Part shown: piece by piece, positions 43,201 to 53,692 of the stretch
Layout: every line of letters starts with the position of its first letter
Numbering within the stretch: position 1 is the stretch's first letter
Assembly (NCBI RefSeq): GCF_024704365.1
Contig: NZ_JAJDFY010000001.1
Span: 911,001 to 975,000, forward strand
Direction of reading: 5' to 3'
Origin: Thermomonas sp. S9
GTDB taxonomy: Bacteria > Pseudomonadota > Gammaproteobacteria > Xanthomonadales > Xanthomonadaceae
DNA length: 64,000 nt
Position numbers and translations under genes: made by a program
The notes under the pieces: model-generated
Told to the model about the DNA's origin: nothing
The model's database searches: none
Seen by the model: the letters and a program-made list of their open reading frames with translations, nothing else

Positions 43201-44025
43201 GAGGTGGCCGACCTGCGCCTGGGCGGGGTGCCGATGGGGCGCGCGCGCTTCCGCAGCACGCCGGTGACGGGCGGGATGCGGATGGACGAGTTCAGCACCA
43301 GCGGCGGCAAGCAGCGCCTGCGCGGCAGCGGCAGCTGGCTGGGCCAGGGCGCGGCCCAGCGCAGCCAGTTCCGGCTGGACGTGGACAGCGACGATGCCGG
43401 CGCCCTGCTGGGCGCGCTCGGCTTTGGCGGCCAGATCGGCGGCGGGCACGGCAAGCTCGGCATGGAGGCCGGCTGGCGCGGCGGTCCGCAGGACTTCGCC
43501 CCGCCCAATCTCGATGCAACATTGGCGCTGGATCTGAAGGATGGCCGCCTGCTGGAACTGGAGCCGGGGGCCGGGCGCGTGCTCGGCCTGCTCGGCGTGG
43601 CCCAGCTGCGGCGGCGGCTGATGCTGGATTTCAGCGACTTCTTCAGCAAGGGCTTCACGTTCGACCGTATCCAGGGCAACGCCCGCATCGCCGACGGCAT
43701 CCTGCATACCGACAATCTGACGATTCGCGGCCCGGCCGCGGATATCCTGGTGCGCGGCGATACCGACCTGCGCAACCAGCGCTTCGACCAGTGGGTGGAC
43801 GTGCAGCCGAAATCCGCCGGGTTGCTGACCGCGGTCGGCGCGCTGGCCGCCGGCCCGGTCGGCGCGGCGGTGGGCGCGGTCGCCAACGCCGTGCTGGACA
43901 GGCCGATGCGCGATATCGGCGCCAGGCATTACCGGGTCACCGGGCCATGGAGCGCGCCCAAGGTCGAGCTGGTGGCGCGCGGCGAAGGCAACGTCCCTGC
44001 GGCCACGGCCAACGCGGGCGATTGA
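40236..44025 (+). CDS. yhdP: YhdP/AsmA-like envelope protein, three frame breaks in this sequence
   Basis: About 1260 residues after repair. One N-terminal transmembrane helix (about 15-40) is followed by a very long beta-rich periplasmic region with DUF3971 features and the C-terminal AsmA-like block (LDFSDFFSKGFTFDRIQGNA, GPWSAPKVELVARG). AsmA-like proteins carry phospholipids to the outer membrane. Three single-base changes occur within 75 bases: a G4 run at 42854-42857, a G3 run at 42882-42884 and a C5 run at 42922-42926. Correcting them gives RTARLDALAELGLLGSGQ and EGPPLRRVDVQAVQL. Order rng-yhdP-tldD is conserved. Confidence 0.86.
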
Positions 44026-44076
44026 TCCGCGCGCGCGTCGCCATATCTCTAAGACAGACTTTCGAAGGTTTCCCGC

Positions 44077-45519
44077 ATGAACGCACTGGCCATCGCCGAA
44101 TCCCGACTGCTCGCACCCACCGGGCTCGACCACGCCGCGCTGGAGCGCGCCTTCGCCAGCCTGCTGGGGCCGGGTATCGACTTCGGCGACCTCTACTTCC
44201 AGCACAGCCGGCGCGAGGCCTTGAGCATGGAGGACGGCATCGTCAAGCACGGCAGCCACGGCATCGAGCAGGGCGTCGGCGTGCGCGCGATCAGCGGCGA
44301 GAAGACCGGCTTCGCCTATTCCGACGAACTGGACGCGCCGGCGCTGCTGGCCGCCGCGCAGTCGGCGCGCGCGATCGCCCGCGACGGTCGCGCGCATGGC
44401 GCGCACGCGCTGCAATCCAGCGCCGGGCGCACGCTGTATCCGGCGCTCGATCCGGTGGATGCGCTGGAGGCCGCCGCCAAGGTCGAGGCGCTGCGCCGGG
44501 TGGACGCGCTGCTGCGCGCGCTGGACCCGCGCGTCAAGCAGGTGATGGTGAGCCTGACCGGCGGCGTGGACACCGTGCTGGTGGCGCGCAGCGACGGCGT
44601 ACTGGCCGGCGACGTGCGCCCGCTGGTGCGGATGAACGTGCAGGTGATCGTGGAGCAGCACGGCCGCCGCGAGTCGGGCTTCGCCGGCTTCGGCGGGCGC
44701 TATTCCTACGCGGAGCTGCTCTCCGACGGCAAACCGGAGACATTCGCGCGCGAGGCGCTGCGCCAGGCGCTGGTGAACCTCGAGGCCATCGCCGCGCCGG
44801 CCGGCACGATGCCGGTGGTGCTCGGCCACGGCTGGCCGGGCGTGCTGCTGCACGAGGCGGTGGGCCACGGGCTGGAGGGCGATTTCAACCGCAAGGGCAC
44901 CAGCACCTATGCCGGCCGCCTCGGCCAACAGGTGGCGGCCAAAGGCGTGACCATCGTCGATGACGGCACCCTGGACGGCCGCCGCGGCTCGCTCAACATC
45001 GACGACGAAGGCCAGCCCACCCAGTGCACCCCCTGATCGAGGATGGCGTGCTGGTCGGCTACATGCAGGACAGCCTGAACGCGCGCCTGATGGGCATGGC
45101 GCCGACCGGCAATGGCCGCCGCGAATCGTTCGCGCACCTGGTGATGCCGCGCATGACCAATACCTACATGCGCGCCGGCACCCACGACCCGCAGGAGATG
45201 ATCCGTTCGGTGAAGAAAGGCCTGTACGCGGTCAATTTCGGCGGCGGCCAGGTGGACATCACCAGCGGCAAGTATGTGTTCTCCGCGACCGAGGCCTATC
45301 TGATCGAGGACGGGAAGATCACCGCGCCGGTGAAGGGCGCCACCCTGATCGGCAACGGTCCGGAGACCATGCGCAAGGTGGCGATGATCGGCCACGACCT
45401 CGCCCTGGACGATGGCGTGGGCATCTGCGGCAAGGACGGCCAGAGCGTGCCGGTGGGCGTGGGCCAGCCGTCCCTGCTGATTTCGGAATTGACCGTGGGG
45501 GGGGACCCAGGCGGGTTGA
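44077..45519 (+). CDS. tldD: Metalloprotease TldD, frameshifted in this sequence
   Basis: About 480 residues after repair. TldD forms a heterodimer with TldE (PmbA) and cuts unfolded peptides, including microcin B17 precursor and CcdA. The zinc motif is [13 protein letters not shown] in the first part; [20 protein letters not shown] lies in the second. Two breaks are seen: a missing C in C5 at 45029-45033 (restoring [16 protein letters not shown]) and an extra G in a G8 run at 45497-45504 (restoring LTVGGTQAG and the stop). Its stop abuts the darP stop with no spacing. Confidence 0.9.
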
Positions 45520-46107
45520 TCAGCCGTGGTCGTCTGCCTCGCCTTCCACCGCATCGCCTGGAGCGTCGTCGCCTGGAGCAACGGCGTCCTGCGTCAGCAC
45601 ATCGCGCAGTTCCCGGAACAGCTCGCGAAACGCGCGCGGCGGCTTGTTCTTCGCGCGCTCCTCGCGCGCGTTGCGCACCAGCTGGCGCAGCTTCTGGCGG
45701 TCGGCCTGCGGGTACGTGGCCAGCAGGTCGGTCAGGGCGGCATCGCCAGTCTCGCCCAGCAGCGCCTCGCGCAGGGCTTCGGCGCGGTGCAGCAGCGCGG
45801 TCTCGCGGCGCGCGGCCTCGCCGTCCTTGCGCATGGCGTCGCGGATCGCGTCCAGCACCGCGTCGTCCAGCTTGCGCATCTGCTTGGCCAGGAACGCCAG
45901 CTGGCGCTTGTGGGCGATGTGCGCGGTGATGCGCTGCGCCTCGCGGATGTGCGGCAGCAGGTCCTCCGGCAGTGGCAGCCGTGCCAGCTGGGCCGCGCTC
46001 AGCGCCACCAGCTGCTCTCCCAGTTCCAGCACGTCCAGCGCCGCGCGCCGCTGCGCGCTGCGGCTGGGGCTGAAGTATTCGCCGGTTTCCTCGTCACGTC
46101 CTCGCAT
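45520..46107 (-). CDS. darP: Ribosome-associated protein DarP/YjgA (DUF615)
   Basis: 195 residues. Small, highly charged and helical: [56 protein letters not shown]. This matches YjgA/DarP, a late-stage 50S subunit assembly factor. The start [12 protein letters not shown] is 23 bases from the divergent tldE start, so they share a short promoter region. The C-terminal 25 residues are acidic and variable. The darP-tldE pairing is common in Proteobacteria. Confidence 0.9.
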   Translation of the reverse strand: MRGRDEETGEYFSPSRSAQRRAALDVLELGEQLVALSAAQLARLPLPEDLLPHIREAQRITAHIAHKRQLAFLAKQMRKLDDAVLDAIRDAMRKDGEAARRETALLHRAEALREALLGETGDAALTDLLATYPQADRQKLRQLVRNAREERAKNKPPRAFRELFRELRDVLTQDAVAPGDDAPGDAVEGEADDHG

Positions 46108-46130
46108 CGCTACAGGATAAGCCATTGAAC

Positions 46131-47492
46131 ATGCCCACCACCGACCTGCCTTCCATCACCGACGACAGCCAGCCGCGCCTGCAACAGTTATCCGCACTCG
46201 CCCAGCAGCTGCTGGAGCGCGCCCGCGCCGCCGGCGCGGACCAGTGTGAAGTCACCTGCAATGAAGATACGGGCCTTGCGGTCAATGTGCGCATGGGCGA
46301 GGTGGAAACGGTGGAGTCCACCCGCGACCGCCGCCTCGGCGTCACCGTGTATTTCGGCAGGCGCAAGGGCAGCGCCAGCACCGCCGACCTGCGCGAGGAC
46401 AGCCTGGCCGCCACCGTCGCGCAGGCCTGCGCGATCGCCCGTCACACCGAGGAAGACCCGCACGCCGGGCTGGCCGATGCGGCGCTGATGGCGACCGCGC
46501 TGCGCGAGTTCGATACCTGGCATCCGGCCGTGTTCGACGCTGACCGCGCGATCGCGCTGGCGCTGGAATGCGAGGCCGCCGGCCGCGCCGTGGATGCGCG
46601 CATCGGCAATTCCGACGGCGCCTCGGTGAACATGAACGCCTCGCTCGGCGTGTACGCCAATTCGCACGGGTTCCTCGGGAGCGAGCGCCGCACCTCCTAC
46701 AGCGCCGGCTGCGCGCTGATCGCCGGTGAAGGCGAGCGCATGCAGCGCGACGGCTGGTACAGCGTGGCGCTGGCGCAGGGCGATCTGGAGACGCCAGATG
46801 CGATCGGCCGCAAGGCCGCGCAGCGCGCGCTGGCCAGGCTGGATCCGCGCCCGCTGGCCACCGGCCAGGTGCCGGTGCTGTTCAGCGCGGAGATGGCGCG
46901 CTCGCTGATCGCAAGCTTCGTCAACGCGATCTCCGGCAGCGCGCTGTACCGCCGCGCCAGCTTCCTGCCCGACAGCGCCGGCACGCGCGTCTTCCCCGAC
47001 TGGTTCGCGATCGAGGAAAACCCGTTCCTGCCGCGCGGCTTCCGTTCCGCCGCGTTCGATGCCGAAGGCGTGGCCACCTGCCGCTCGCTGCTGGTCGAGC
47101 GCGGCATCGTCCAGCGCTACGTGCTGGGCAGCTACGCGGCGCGCAAGCTGGGGCTGCAGACCACCGCCAACGCCGGCGGCGTCCACAACCTCGACGTGCG
47201 CGCGAATGCCGGTGACCTCGATGCGATGCTGCGCGGCATGGGCCGCGGCCTGCTGGTGACCGGGCTCATGGGGCAGGGCGTGAACGCCGTCACCGGCGAC
47301 TATTCGCGCGGTGCGGCTGGCTTCTGGGTGGAGAACGGCGAGATTGCCCATCCGGTCGATGGCATCACCATCGCCGGCAACCTGAAGGACATGTTCGCCG
47401 CGATCGAGGCCGTGGGCAGCGACGTGGACACGCGCTCGCACATTCGTACCGGCGCGATCCTGATCGGGCGGATGACGGTGGCGGGGCGCTGA
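46131..47492 (+). CDS. pmbA: Metalloprotease subunit TldE (PmbA)
   Basis: 453 residues. Partner of TldD without its own zinc motif. Conserved stretches are [44 protein letters not shown], and the C-terminal [20 protein letters not shown] and AGNLKDMF. An in-frame TTG at 46125 is a weaker start. The gene is intact, unlike tldD two genes away. It is divergent from darP. Confidence 0.94.
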   Translation: MPTTDLPSITDDSQPRLQQLSALAQQLLERARAAGADQCEVTCNEDTGLAVNVRMGEVETVESTRDRRLGVTVYFGRRKGSASTADLREDSLAATVAQACAIARHTEEDPHAGLADAALMATALREFDTWHPAVFDADRAIALALECEAAGRAVDARIGNSDGASVNMNASLGVYANSHGFLGSERRTSYSAGCALIAGEGERMQRDGWYSVALAQGDLETPDAIGRKAAQRALARLDPRPLATGQVPVLFSAEMARSLIASFVNAISGSALYRRASFLPDSAGTRVFPDWFAIEENPFLPRGFRSAAFDAEGVATCRSLLVERGIVQRYVLGSYAARKLGLQTTANAGGVHNLDVRANAGDLDAMLRGMGRGLLVTGLMGQGVNAVTGDYSRGAAGFWVENGEIAHPVDGITIAGNLKDMFAAIEAVGSDVDTRSHIRTGAILIGRMTVAGR

Positions 47493-47574
47493 CCGCCTGA
47501 ATGCGGGCCGCGGGCTGTCAACCGGCGCGGGGCTGGTGCGTTGCCGGTGGAGCCTGTCTCTGGAGCACGCGCCC

Positions 47575-48973
47575 ATGACGCATCTGTCCGCGACCAGCGC
47601 CGCCAACCGCTTCGGCCTCGGTGCCCGCCCCGGCGAGTTGCAGCGGATCGACCCCGATCCGCACGGCTGGCTGCTGGCGCAGCTGGGCCCTGCGCCCGCG
47701 CCGGCGGCATTCGCCGGCCTGCCGTCCAGCGCCGACTGCCTGGGCCAGTACCGCCGCCTGCAGCAGATGCGCCGGCAGGCGCGCCAGGGCGGTGGCGGCG
47801 ATGCCAAAGCCGCGCAGATGCAGGCCGGGCGGCTGCTGCGGCAGGGCCTGCAGCGCGAGCTGCTGCTGCGCCAGCAGGTCGCCGCCGGTGCCGACGGCGG
47901 TTTCCGCGAGCGGCTGGTGCGGTTCTGGTCGAACCATTTCGCGATCTCGGTGGACAAGCGGGTGGCGGCGCTGTTCGCTGCGCCGATGGAGCGCGAGGCG
48001 ATCCGCCCGCACGTGAACGGGCGCTTCGCCGACCTGCTGCTGGCGGTGGAGCGCCACCCCGGCATGCTGCTGTATCTGGACAACGCGCAGTCGATCGGTG
48101 ACGACTCGCGCGCGGCGCAGCAGGCCGAGCGCCGCCGCCAGCGCACCGGCCAGGGCGCGCGCCGCGGCCTGAACGAAAACCTCGCGCGCGAGATCCTGGA
48201 ACTGCACACGCTGGGGGGTGGATGCCGGCTACACCCAGCAGGACGTCACCGAATTCGCGCGCGCGATCACCGGCTGGAGCGTGGACCCGAATGCCGGCGG
48301 CACGGATGCCTTCCTGTTCCGCCCGGCCGCGCACGAGCCGGGCGCGCGGCGGGTGTTCGGCAAGACCTACCGCCAGGACGGCGAGCGCCAGGGCATCGCC
48401 ATCCTGCATGACCTGGCCGTGCATCCGGCCACCGCGCGCCATGTGTCCACCAAGCTGGTGCGCCATTTCGTGGTCGACGATCCGCCGCCGGCGCTGGTGC
48501 AGCGCATGGCGCGGGTCTGGATGGACAGCGCGGGCGACCTGCCCAGCGTGTACCGCGTGCTGCTGGATGATCCCGTCGCCTGGCAGCCGGGGGTACGCAA
48601 GTTCAAGACCCCGGACGACTTCTGCCTGTCGGCACTGCGCGCCTGTGGGCTGGGCGCGGAGTCCGACCTCGCGCTGGGGCTGCGGCTGCAGGCGCAGCTG
48701 GGGCAGCCCGTGTTCCAGCCGCGCTCGCCGGCAGGCTTCGGCGACGTGGCCGCCGACTGGGGCGGGCCGGACGCCCTGTTCAAGCGGGTACAGGCGGCAC
48801 AGGCGCTGGCCGACCGCCTGCCGGACACCGGCGTGACCCCGCTGGCGCTCGGCCAGGCCGCGCTAGGCGAGGCGCTGGACGCGCAGACCGCCACCGCGCT
48901 GCGGCGCGCCGAATCCATCCAGCAGGGCGTGGCGCTGCTGCTGGCCAGCCCCGCCTTCCAGTGGAGAGCATGA
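47575..48973 (+). CDS. DUF1800 domain-containing protein, frameshifted in this sequence
   Basis: About 466 residues after repair. The DUF1800 signature is present: AANRFGLGARPGELQRI, RLVRFWSNHFAISVDK, LLYLDNAQSIG and NENLAREILELHTLGVDAGY. It lacks a signal peptide. The function is unknown; the family always travels with DUF1501 proteins. The frame changes at a G6 run (48213-48218); removing one G restores the HTLG-VDAGYTQQDV junction. The stop overlaps the DUF1501 start by four bases. Confidence 0.86.
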
Positions 48974-50130
48974 ACATGGCGATGCGCATCGATCGACGTG
49001 GATTCCTCGGCCTCGGCGCCTCCGCGCTGGCGCTGGCGGCGCTGCCGAAGTTCGCGCTGGCCGCAACCGGCGCGCACGACACCCGCTTCCTGCTGGTGCT
49101 GCTGCGCGGCGGCATGGACGGCCTGCACGCGCTGCAGCCGCTGGGCGACCCGGCGTTCGCGGCCCTGCGCGGGGAGTTCGCCGCCAGTGCCGGCCAGCCC
49201 GCGCCGCTGCGGCTGGATGCCGATTTCGCCCTGCACGGCAAGCTGTCCGGCATGGCCGCGCTGCATGCGCGCGGCGAACTGCTGCCGGTCGCGGCGGTGG
49301 CGCCGCCGTACCGCCAGCGCTCGCATTTCGAGGCGCAGGACTGCGTGGAGAACGGCACCACCGGCGCCGGCGGCAGCACCGGCTGGCTGAACCGCTGCGT
49401 GGCGGCGATGCCGGGTGGAGCGGGGCTGGCGATCTCGGCGGTGATGCCGTTGGCGATGCGCGGCGGCGGCAACGTCAGCACCTGGTCGCCGCCGCTGGGC
49501 AACCGCATCGACCCGATCCTGTGGCAGCAGCTGCAGCTGCTGTATGCGGCCGATCCGGCGCTGGCGCCGACGTTCGCCGGGATCGACGCCGGCCAGGCCG
49601 CGATGCAGGCCAGCGGTGGCTTGCGCCTGCCGCAGGCGATGGCGGCGGCGGCGCGCTTCATGGCCGCGCCGGACGGGCCGCGGATCGGCTTCGTGGAGGA
49701 CACCGGCTGGGACACCCACGGCGGCGAGCTGGCCGTGCTCGACCGCAAGCTGGCGGAGCTGGATACGGCGCTGAAAGCGTTCCACGACGGCGCGCAGCCG
49801 GTGTGGAAGCAAACCGTGGTGGCGGTGGTCACCGAGTTCGGGCGCACCGCCGCCATCAATGGCACCGGCGGCACCGACCACGGCACTGGCGGGGTGGCCT
49901 TCCTCGCCGGCGGCGCGGTGGCCGGTGGGCGGGTGGCCGGCGACTGGCCGGGGCTGGCGCGCAGCCAGCTCAACGAGGGCCGCGACCTGCGCGCCACCAC
50001 CGATCTGCGCGCGCTGTTCAAGGGCGTGCTGCGCGACCACCTCGGGCTGGGCGCGGAGGTGCTGGCGCGCCAGGTGTTCCCGGACAGCGCCGCGCTGGCC
50101 CCGATGTCCGGGCTGGTGCGCCCGGCGTGA
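48970..50130 (+). CDS. DUF1501 domain-containing Tat-exported protein
   Basis: 386 residues. A twin-arginine signal (RIDRRGFLGLGASALALAAL) ends near AAT, so the folded protein is probably exported to the periplasm. The body has the sulfatase-like DUF1501 fold: LVLLRGGMDGLHALQPLGDP, HFEAQDCVENGT, then DTGWDTHGGELAVLDRKLAE and VVTEFGRTAAIN, which contain Asp/His/Glu residues likely to bind metal. Substrate unknown. It is coupled to the DUF1800 gene by an ATGA overlap. Confidence 0.87.
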   Translation: MNMAMRIDRRGFLGLGASALALAALPKFALAATGAHDTRFLLVLLRGGMDGLHALQPLGDPAFAALRGEFAASAGQPAPLRLDADFALHGKLSGMAALHARGELLPVAAVAPPYRQRSHFEAQDCVENGTTGAGGSTGWLNRCVAAMPGGAGLAISAVMPLAMRGGGNVSTWSPPLGNRIDPILWQQLQLLYAADPALAPTFAGIDAGQAAMQASGGLRLPQAMAAAARFMAAPDGPRIGFVEDTGWDTHGGELAVLDRKLAELDTALKAFHDGAQPVWKQTVVAVVTEFGRTAAINGTGGTDHGTGGVAFLAGGAVAGGRVAGDWPGLARSQLNEGRDLRATTDLRALFKGVLRDHLGLGAEVLARQVFPDSAALAPMSGLVRPA

Positions 50131-50204
50131 CCGCCCGCGGGCGCGCTTCGCGTTAACCCGGGCGACAGGCGTCTTCCGCGCCGCTACCCGGGGAATCCAC
50201 CACC

Positions 50205-50546
50205 ATGAACGACGTCGCCGTCTCCCAGGACGACCGCAACCTGGCCATGCTCACCCATCTGTCCGGCATCCTGCTGGGCTTCATCGTCCCCTTGATCATC
50301 TGGCTGACCCACAAGGACCGGCCCGAGAAGGGCTGGCTCAACGCGCAGGCGGTGGAGGCGCTGAACTTCCAGATCACCATCGCGATCGCCTACGTGGGGT
50401 GCATGGTGCTGTCGGTGATCCTGATCGGCGCCCTGCTGATGCCGCTGGTGTGGCTGTTCAGCCTGGTGTTCTGCATCATCGCGGGCATCGCGGCGAGCAA
50501 GGGCGAAAATTACCGCTATCCGGTCGCGCTGCGGCTGGTGAAGTAA
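50205..50546 (+). CDS. DUF4870 domain-containing small membrane protein
   Basis: 113 residues. The DUF4870 pattern is clear: RNLAMLTHLSGILLGFIVPL, WLTHKDRPEKGWLNAQAVEA, LNFQITIAIAYVG, with three predicted transmembrane helices and a short positive C-terminus. Function is unknown. A second DUF4870 gene follows after 155 bases, but the two proteins differ enough that they are not a recent duplication. Confidence 0.85.
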   Translation: MNDVAVSQDDRNLAMLTHLSGILLGFIVPLIIWLTHKDRPEKGWLNAQAVEALNFQITIAIAYVGCMVLSVILIGALLMPLVWLFSLVFCIIAGIAASKGENYRYPVALRLVK

Positions 50547-50701
50547 ACCGCCTGCTCCCGTCGCACCGGCACCCCGCGCTCGTGCCCGCGCCGGCGCGGT
50601 TCGTCGCCGCCGGCGGGCGTCGGTCGCTGGCCGGCTTGCATCGTCCGCGGCGACCGCCATCATGGAGCCATGCCGGCGCGGTGCCGGTGGAGGAGACCCT
50701 G

Positions 50702-51175
50702 ATGGACAGCATTCACGAGACCGCGCAGGACCCGCTGGCGCCGGCCAGTGCAAACGCAGGTGTGCGCCAGGACGAGCGGCTGTGGGCCGCCAGCGCCCAT
50801 GCCGGCGCGCTGCTGCTGGCCTTCCTCACCAGCTGGACCGCCGGGGTCGCCGGCATGCTCGCCGGACTCATCGTGTATGCCCTGAAGAAGGGCGATTCCG
50901 GCTTCATCGCGGCGCATGCGCGCGAGGCCTTCAACTTCAACCTCAGCCTGTTCCTCGCGATGTGCGCGCTGGCGCTGGCGGGGCTGCTGCTGGTCGGTGC
51001 CACCGTGCTCACCCTCGGGCTGGGCGCGGTGCTCACCCTGCCGGCCGGGATCGTGCTGGCGGTGCTGGCGGCAGTGGTGGCCGTGGGCTGGCTGGTGTGC
51101 GGGGTGGTCGCGACGGTGAAGGCGCTGAACGGCGAGCCGTGGCGCTACCCGTTCACCCTGCGCGTGCTGCGCTGA
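50702..51175 (+). CDS. DUF4870 domain-containing membrane protein, second copy
   Basis: 157 residues. A polar N-terminus of about 25 residues is followed by ERLWAASAHAGALLLAFLTS, HAREAFNFNLSLFLAMCALA and a long hydrophobic region with three or four helices. The HAREAFNFN block corresponds to NAQAVEALNFQ in the upstream gene. The ribosome site is GGTGGAGGAGACC. It converges on sufS, 22 bases from its stop. Confidence 0.84.
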   Translation: MDSIHETAQDPLAPASANAGVRQDERLWAASAHAGALLLAFLTSWTAGVAGMLAGLIVYALKKGDSGFIAAHAREAFNFNLSLFLAMCALALAGLLLVGATVLTLGLGAVLTLPAGIVLAVLAAVVAVGWLVCGVVATVKALNGEPWRYPFTLRVLR

Positions 51176-51197
51176 TTGCGGCAACCGCCTGCGGCGT

Positions 51198-52436
51198 TCA
51201 CGCCAGCAGGCGGACCACCCTGCGCAGCGCGGCGATGAAGGCCTCGACCTCGGCGTGGGTGTTGTAGAACGCCAGCGAGGCGCGGCAGGTGGTGCCCACG
51301 CCCAGCCACTGCAGCAGTGGATGCGCGCAGTGCTGCCCGGAGCGCACCGCCACGCCTTCCAGATCGAGCAGGGTGGCGAGGTCGTGCGAATGCACGCCGT
51401 CGATCGCAAAGCTGATGACGGCGGCCTTGTCCGGCGCGCTGCCGAAGATGCGCAGGCCGTCGATCTTCCGCAGCTCCTCGCTGGCGTGCGCCAGCAGGTC
51501 CGCCTCGCGCGCGCGGATGGCGGCCATGCCGATGGCGGACAGGTAGTCCACCGCCGCGCCCAACCCCACGAACCCGGCGATATTGGGCGTGCCGGCCTCG
51601 AATTTGTGCGGTGGGTCGTTGAACACGGTGCCGTCGAAGCGCACTTCCTTGATCATCTCGCCGCCGCCGAGGAAGGGCGGCATCGCCTGCAGGTGTTCGC
51701 GCCTCGCCCACAGGCCGCCGGTGCCGGTCGGCCCGCACAGCTTGTGCCCGGTGAAGGCGTAGAAATCACAGCCGATCGCGGCGATGTCCACCGGCATGTG
51801 CGGCACCGCCTGCGAGCCATCGACGACGCTGACGATGCCCCGCCGTGTCGCCTCGCGGCAGATCTCCGCCACCGGGTTCAGCGTGCCCAGCACATTGCTG
51901 ACGTGGGCGACGGCCAGCAGCTTCACGTCCGGCGTCATCGCCGCCCATAGCGCCGGCAGGTCCAGGCGGCCGTCCGGCAGCAGTTCGGCCACTTTGATGG
52001 TCGCGCCGGTGCGCTGGGCGATGAGCTGCCAGGGCACGATATTGGCGTGGTGCTCCATGCGTGTGACGAGGATGGCGTCACCCGCTTGCAGCCGCGGCAG
52101 CGCCCACGAATAGGCGACCAGGTTGAGCGCGAAGGTAGTGCCGCTGCACAGCACCAGCTCGTCGGCGCGCACGTTGAGAAAAGCGGCCAGTTTGCGGCGC
52201 GTGCTCTCGAAGGCCTCGGTGGCCTCGCTGCCCAGCTGGTGCACCGCGCGGCTGACGTTGGCGTTGTGGCGGCGGTAGAAATCGTCGGTGGCGGCGATCA
52301 CGCACTCCGGCTTCTGCCCGGTGTTGGCGGAATCCAGGTAAATGAGCGGCTTGCCGTGCACCTTGCGCCGCAGCAGCGGGAAATCCGCGCGGAGGCGGTC
52401 CCAGTCGATGGCGTCGTGGGCGGGTGTCGCGCTCAT
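51198..52436 (-). CDS. sufS: Cysteine desulfurase SufS
   Basis: 412 residues. A class V aminotransferase-fold PLP enzyme that removes sulfur from cysteine for Fe-S clusters. The PLP lysine is in FTGHKLCGPTGTGGLW and the persulfide cysteine in VRSGQHCAHPLL, with the short lobe typical of type II SufS rather than IscS. It overlaps the sufD stop by four bases and ends the suf operon. No sufE or sufU follows, so its sulfur acceptor must be elsewhere. Confidence 0.95.
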   Translation of the reverse strand: MSATPAHDAIDWDRLRADFPLLRRKVHGKPLIYLDSANTGQKPECVIAATDDFYRRHNANVSRAVHQLGSEATEAFESTRRKLAAFLNVRADELVLCSGTTFALNLVAYSWALPRLQAGDAILVTRMEHHANIVPWQLIAQRTGATIKVAELLPDGRLDLPALWAAMTPDVKLLAVAHVSNVLGTLNPVAEICREATRRGIVSVVDGSQAVPHMPVDIAAIGCDFYAFTGHKLCGPTGTGGLWARREHLQAMPPFLGGGEMIKEVRFDGTVFNDPPHKFEAGTPNIAGFVGLGAAVDYLSAIGMAAIRAREADLLAHASEELRKIDGLRIFGSAPDKAAVISFAIDGVHSHDLATLLDLEGVAVRSGQHCAHPLLQWLGVGTTCRASLAFYNTHAEVEAFIAALRRVVRLLA

Positions 52437-53692
52437 GCGCCGAGCCTCGCCAGCGCGCGCTCCAGTGCGGCCTCGCACAGCGCGCGGGTGGCGGCGTGTC
52501 CGATCCCGCCGACCACCTCGCGGCAGAACGCGCCGGTCAGCAGCGCCTGCGCCTGCGGTTCCGGCAGGCCGCGCGAACGCAGGTAGAACAGCGCAGTGGG
52601 GTCGGGCTGGCCGACGGTGGCGCCGTGCGCGGCCTTCACCTCGTCGGCGTGGATCACCAGCACCGGCTGGGTGTCGATCTCGGCGTCGGCGGACAGCAGC
52701 AGGTTCTTGCTGGACAGGTCGGCTTCGGTGCCGTCCGCGCCCGCGTGGATGGTGATGCCGCCGTGGAACACCGCGCGCGCGCGCTGGCCGGCGAGGCCGC
52801 GCCAGGTCAGGCTGCAGCGGGTATCGCGCGCGATATGGTCGATGCCCAGCCGGGTGTCCACGTGGCGGCGCCCGTCGGCCAGCAGCACGCCGTCGGCCCG
52901 CAGCGCCGCGCCGTCGCCTTCCAGGCGCACGTTCAGTTCGTTGCGTGCCAGGGCGGCGCCCAGCTCCAGGTCGGTGCGCAGGTACTCGGCAGAGCGCGCC
53001 AGCACCGCGTCGGTGCGCGCGAACAGGCTGGCGCGCGGCGCGGCGTCCTGCAGGCGCACATGCGTCAGGTGCGCCGTCTTCGCCAGATGCGCATGCAGCA
53101 GCACGTTGCCCAGGTGCGCGTGGTCGCCGGCTGCCAGTTCATGCTCGACCAGCTGCAGCCTCGCGCCGGCGCGCAGCTCCACGAAATGGCGCAGGTGCCA
53201 GGCGGCATCGCCGCCGTCCTGCGGCGCGCCTACGCAGACCAGGTGCAGCGGGGACGACACCGTGATGCCGGCGTCCACGCGCACCACCGCGCCTTCGCGC
53301 GCCAGCACGGCATTGAGGCGGGCGAACGGTTCGTCACTGCGGGTGTAGCGGCGGGCGAGGAAGTTCACCGCGCGCGCGTCGTCGCCCTGCAGCCGCTGCG
53401 ACAGCGGCTGCACGTCCACCCCGGCCGGCAGCCCGGACAGATCGCTGAGCGCGGCGTCGAAGCGGCCGTTGACGAACACCAGGCGCGGCGCAGGAATGTC
53501 CGCCAGCAACGCAGGAGCGACCGCCACCGCCTGTGCCTGGCCGAAGCGGCGGCGCTCCAGTGCACGCAGCGAGGTGTACTTCCACGCTTCCGCACGCGCC
53601 GGCAGGCCGTCGCGCAGCAGCGCATCGAGCTGGGCGTGACGGTCGGCATCGCCGTCGAAACCGGCGGCCAGCGAGTCGAGCAGGGCGCTCAT
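52433..53692 (-). CDS. sufD: Fe-S cluster scaffold protein SufD
   Basis: 419 residues. SufB/SufD beta-helix family: EAWKYTSLRALERRRFG near the N-terminus, GAHGATVGQPDPTALFYLRS-type block (visible as AHGATVGQPDPTALFYLRS) and SRGLPEPQAQALL. SufD pairs with SufB and SufC in the cluster-building complex. Its ATG overlaps the sufC stop, and its stop overlaps sufS, so translation is coupled along the operon. Confidence 0.93.
   Translation of the reverse strand: MSALLDSLAAGFDGDADRHAQLDALLRDGLPARAEAWKYTSLRALERRRFGQAQAVAVAPALLADIPAPRLVFVNGRFDAALSDLSGLPAGVDVQPLSQRLQGDDARAVNFLARRYTRSDEPFARLNAVLAREGAVVRVDAGITVSSPLHLVCVGAPQDGGDAAWHLRHFVELRAGARLQLVEHELAAGDHAHLGNVLLHAHLAKTAHLTHVRLQDAAPRASLFARTDAVLARSAEYLRTDLELGAALARNELNVRLEGDGAALRADGVLLADGRRHVDTRLGIDHIARDTRCSLTWRGLAGQRARAVFHGGITIHAGADGTEADLSSKNLLLSADAEIDTQPVLVIHADEVKAAHGATVGQPDPTALFYLRSRGLPEPQAQALLTGAFCREVVGGIGHAATRALCEAALERALARLGA

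Noticed and set aside
42532..44928. A 798-codon minus-strand open frame across yhdP and tldD
   Set aside because: Same shadow composition; the plus-strand TldD zinc motif and YhdP tail define the true coding strand.
45497..45504. Programmed slippage on the G8 run at the end of tldD
   Set aside because: Many other genes here show one-base changes in runs, in both directions, which fits sequence error better than recoding.
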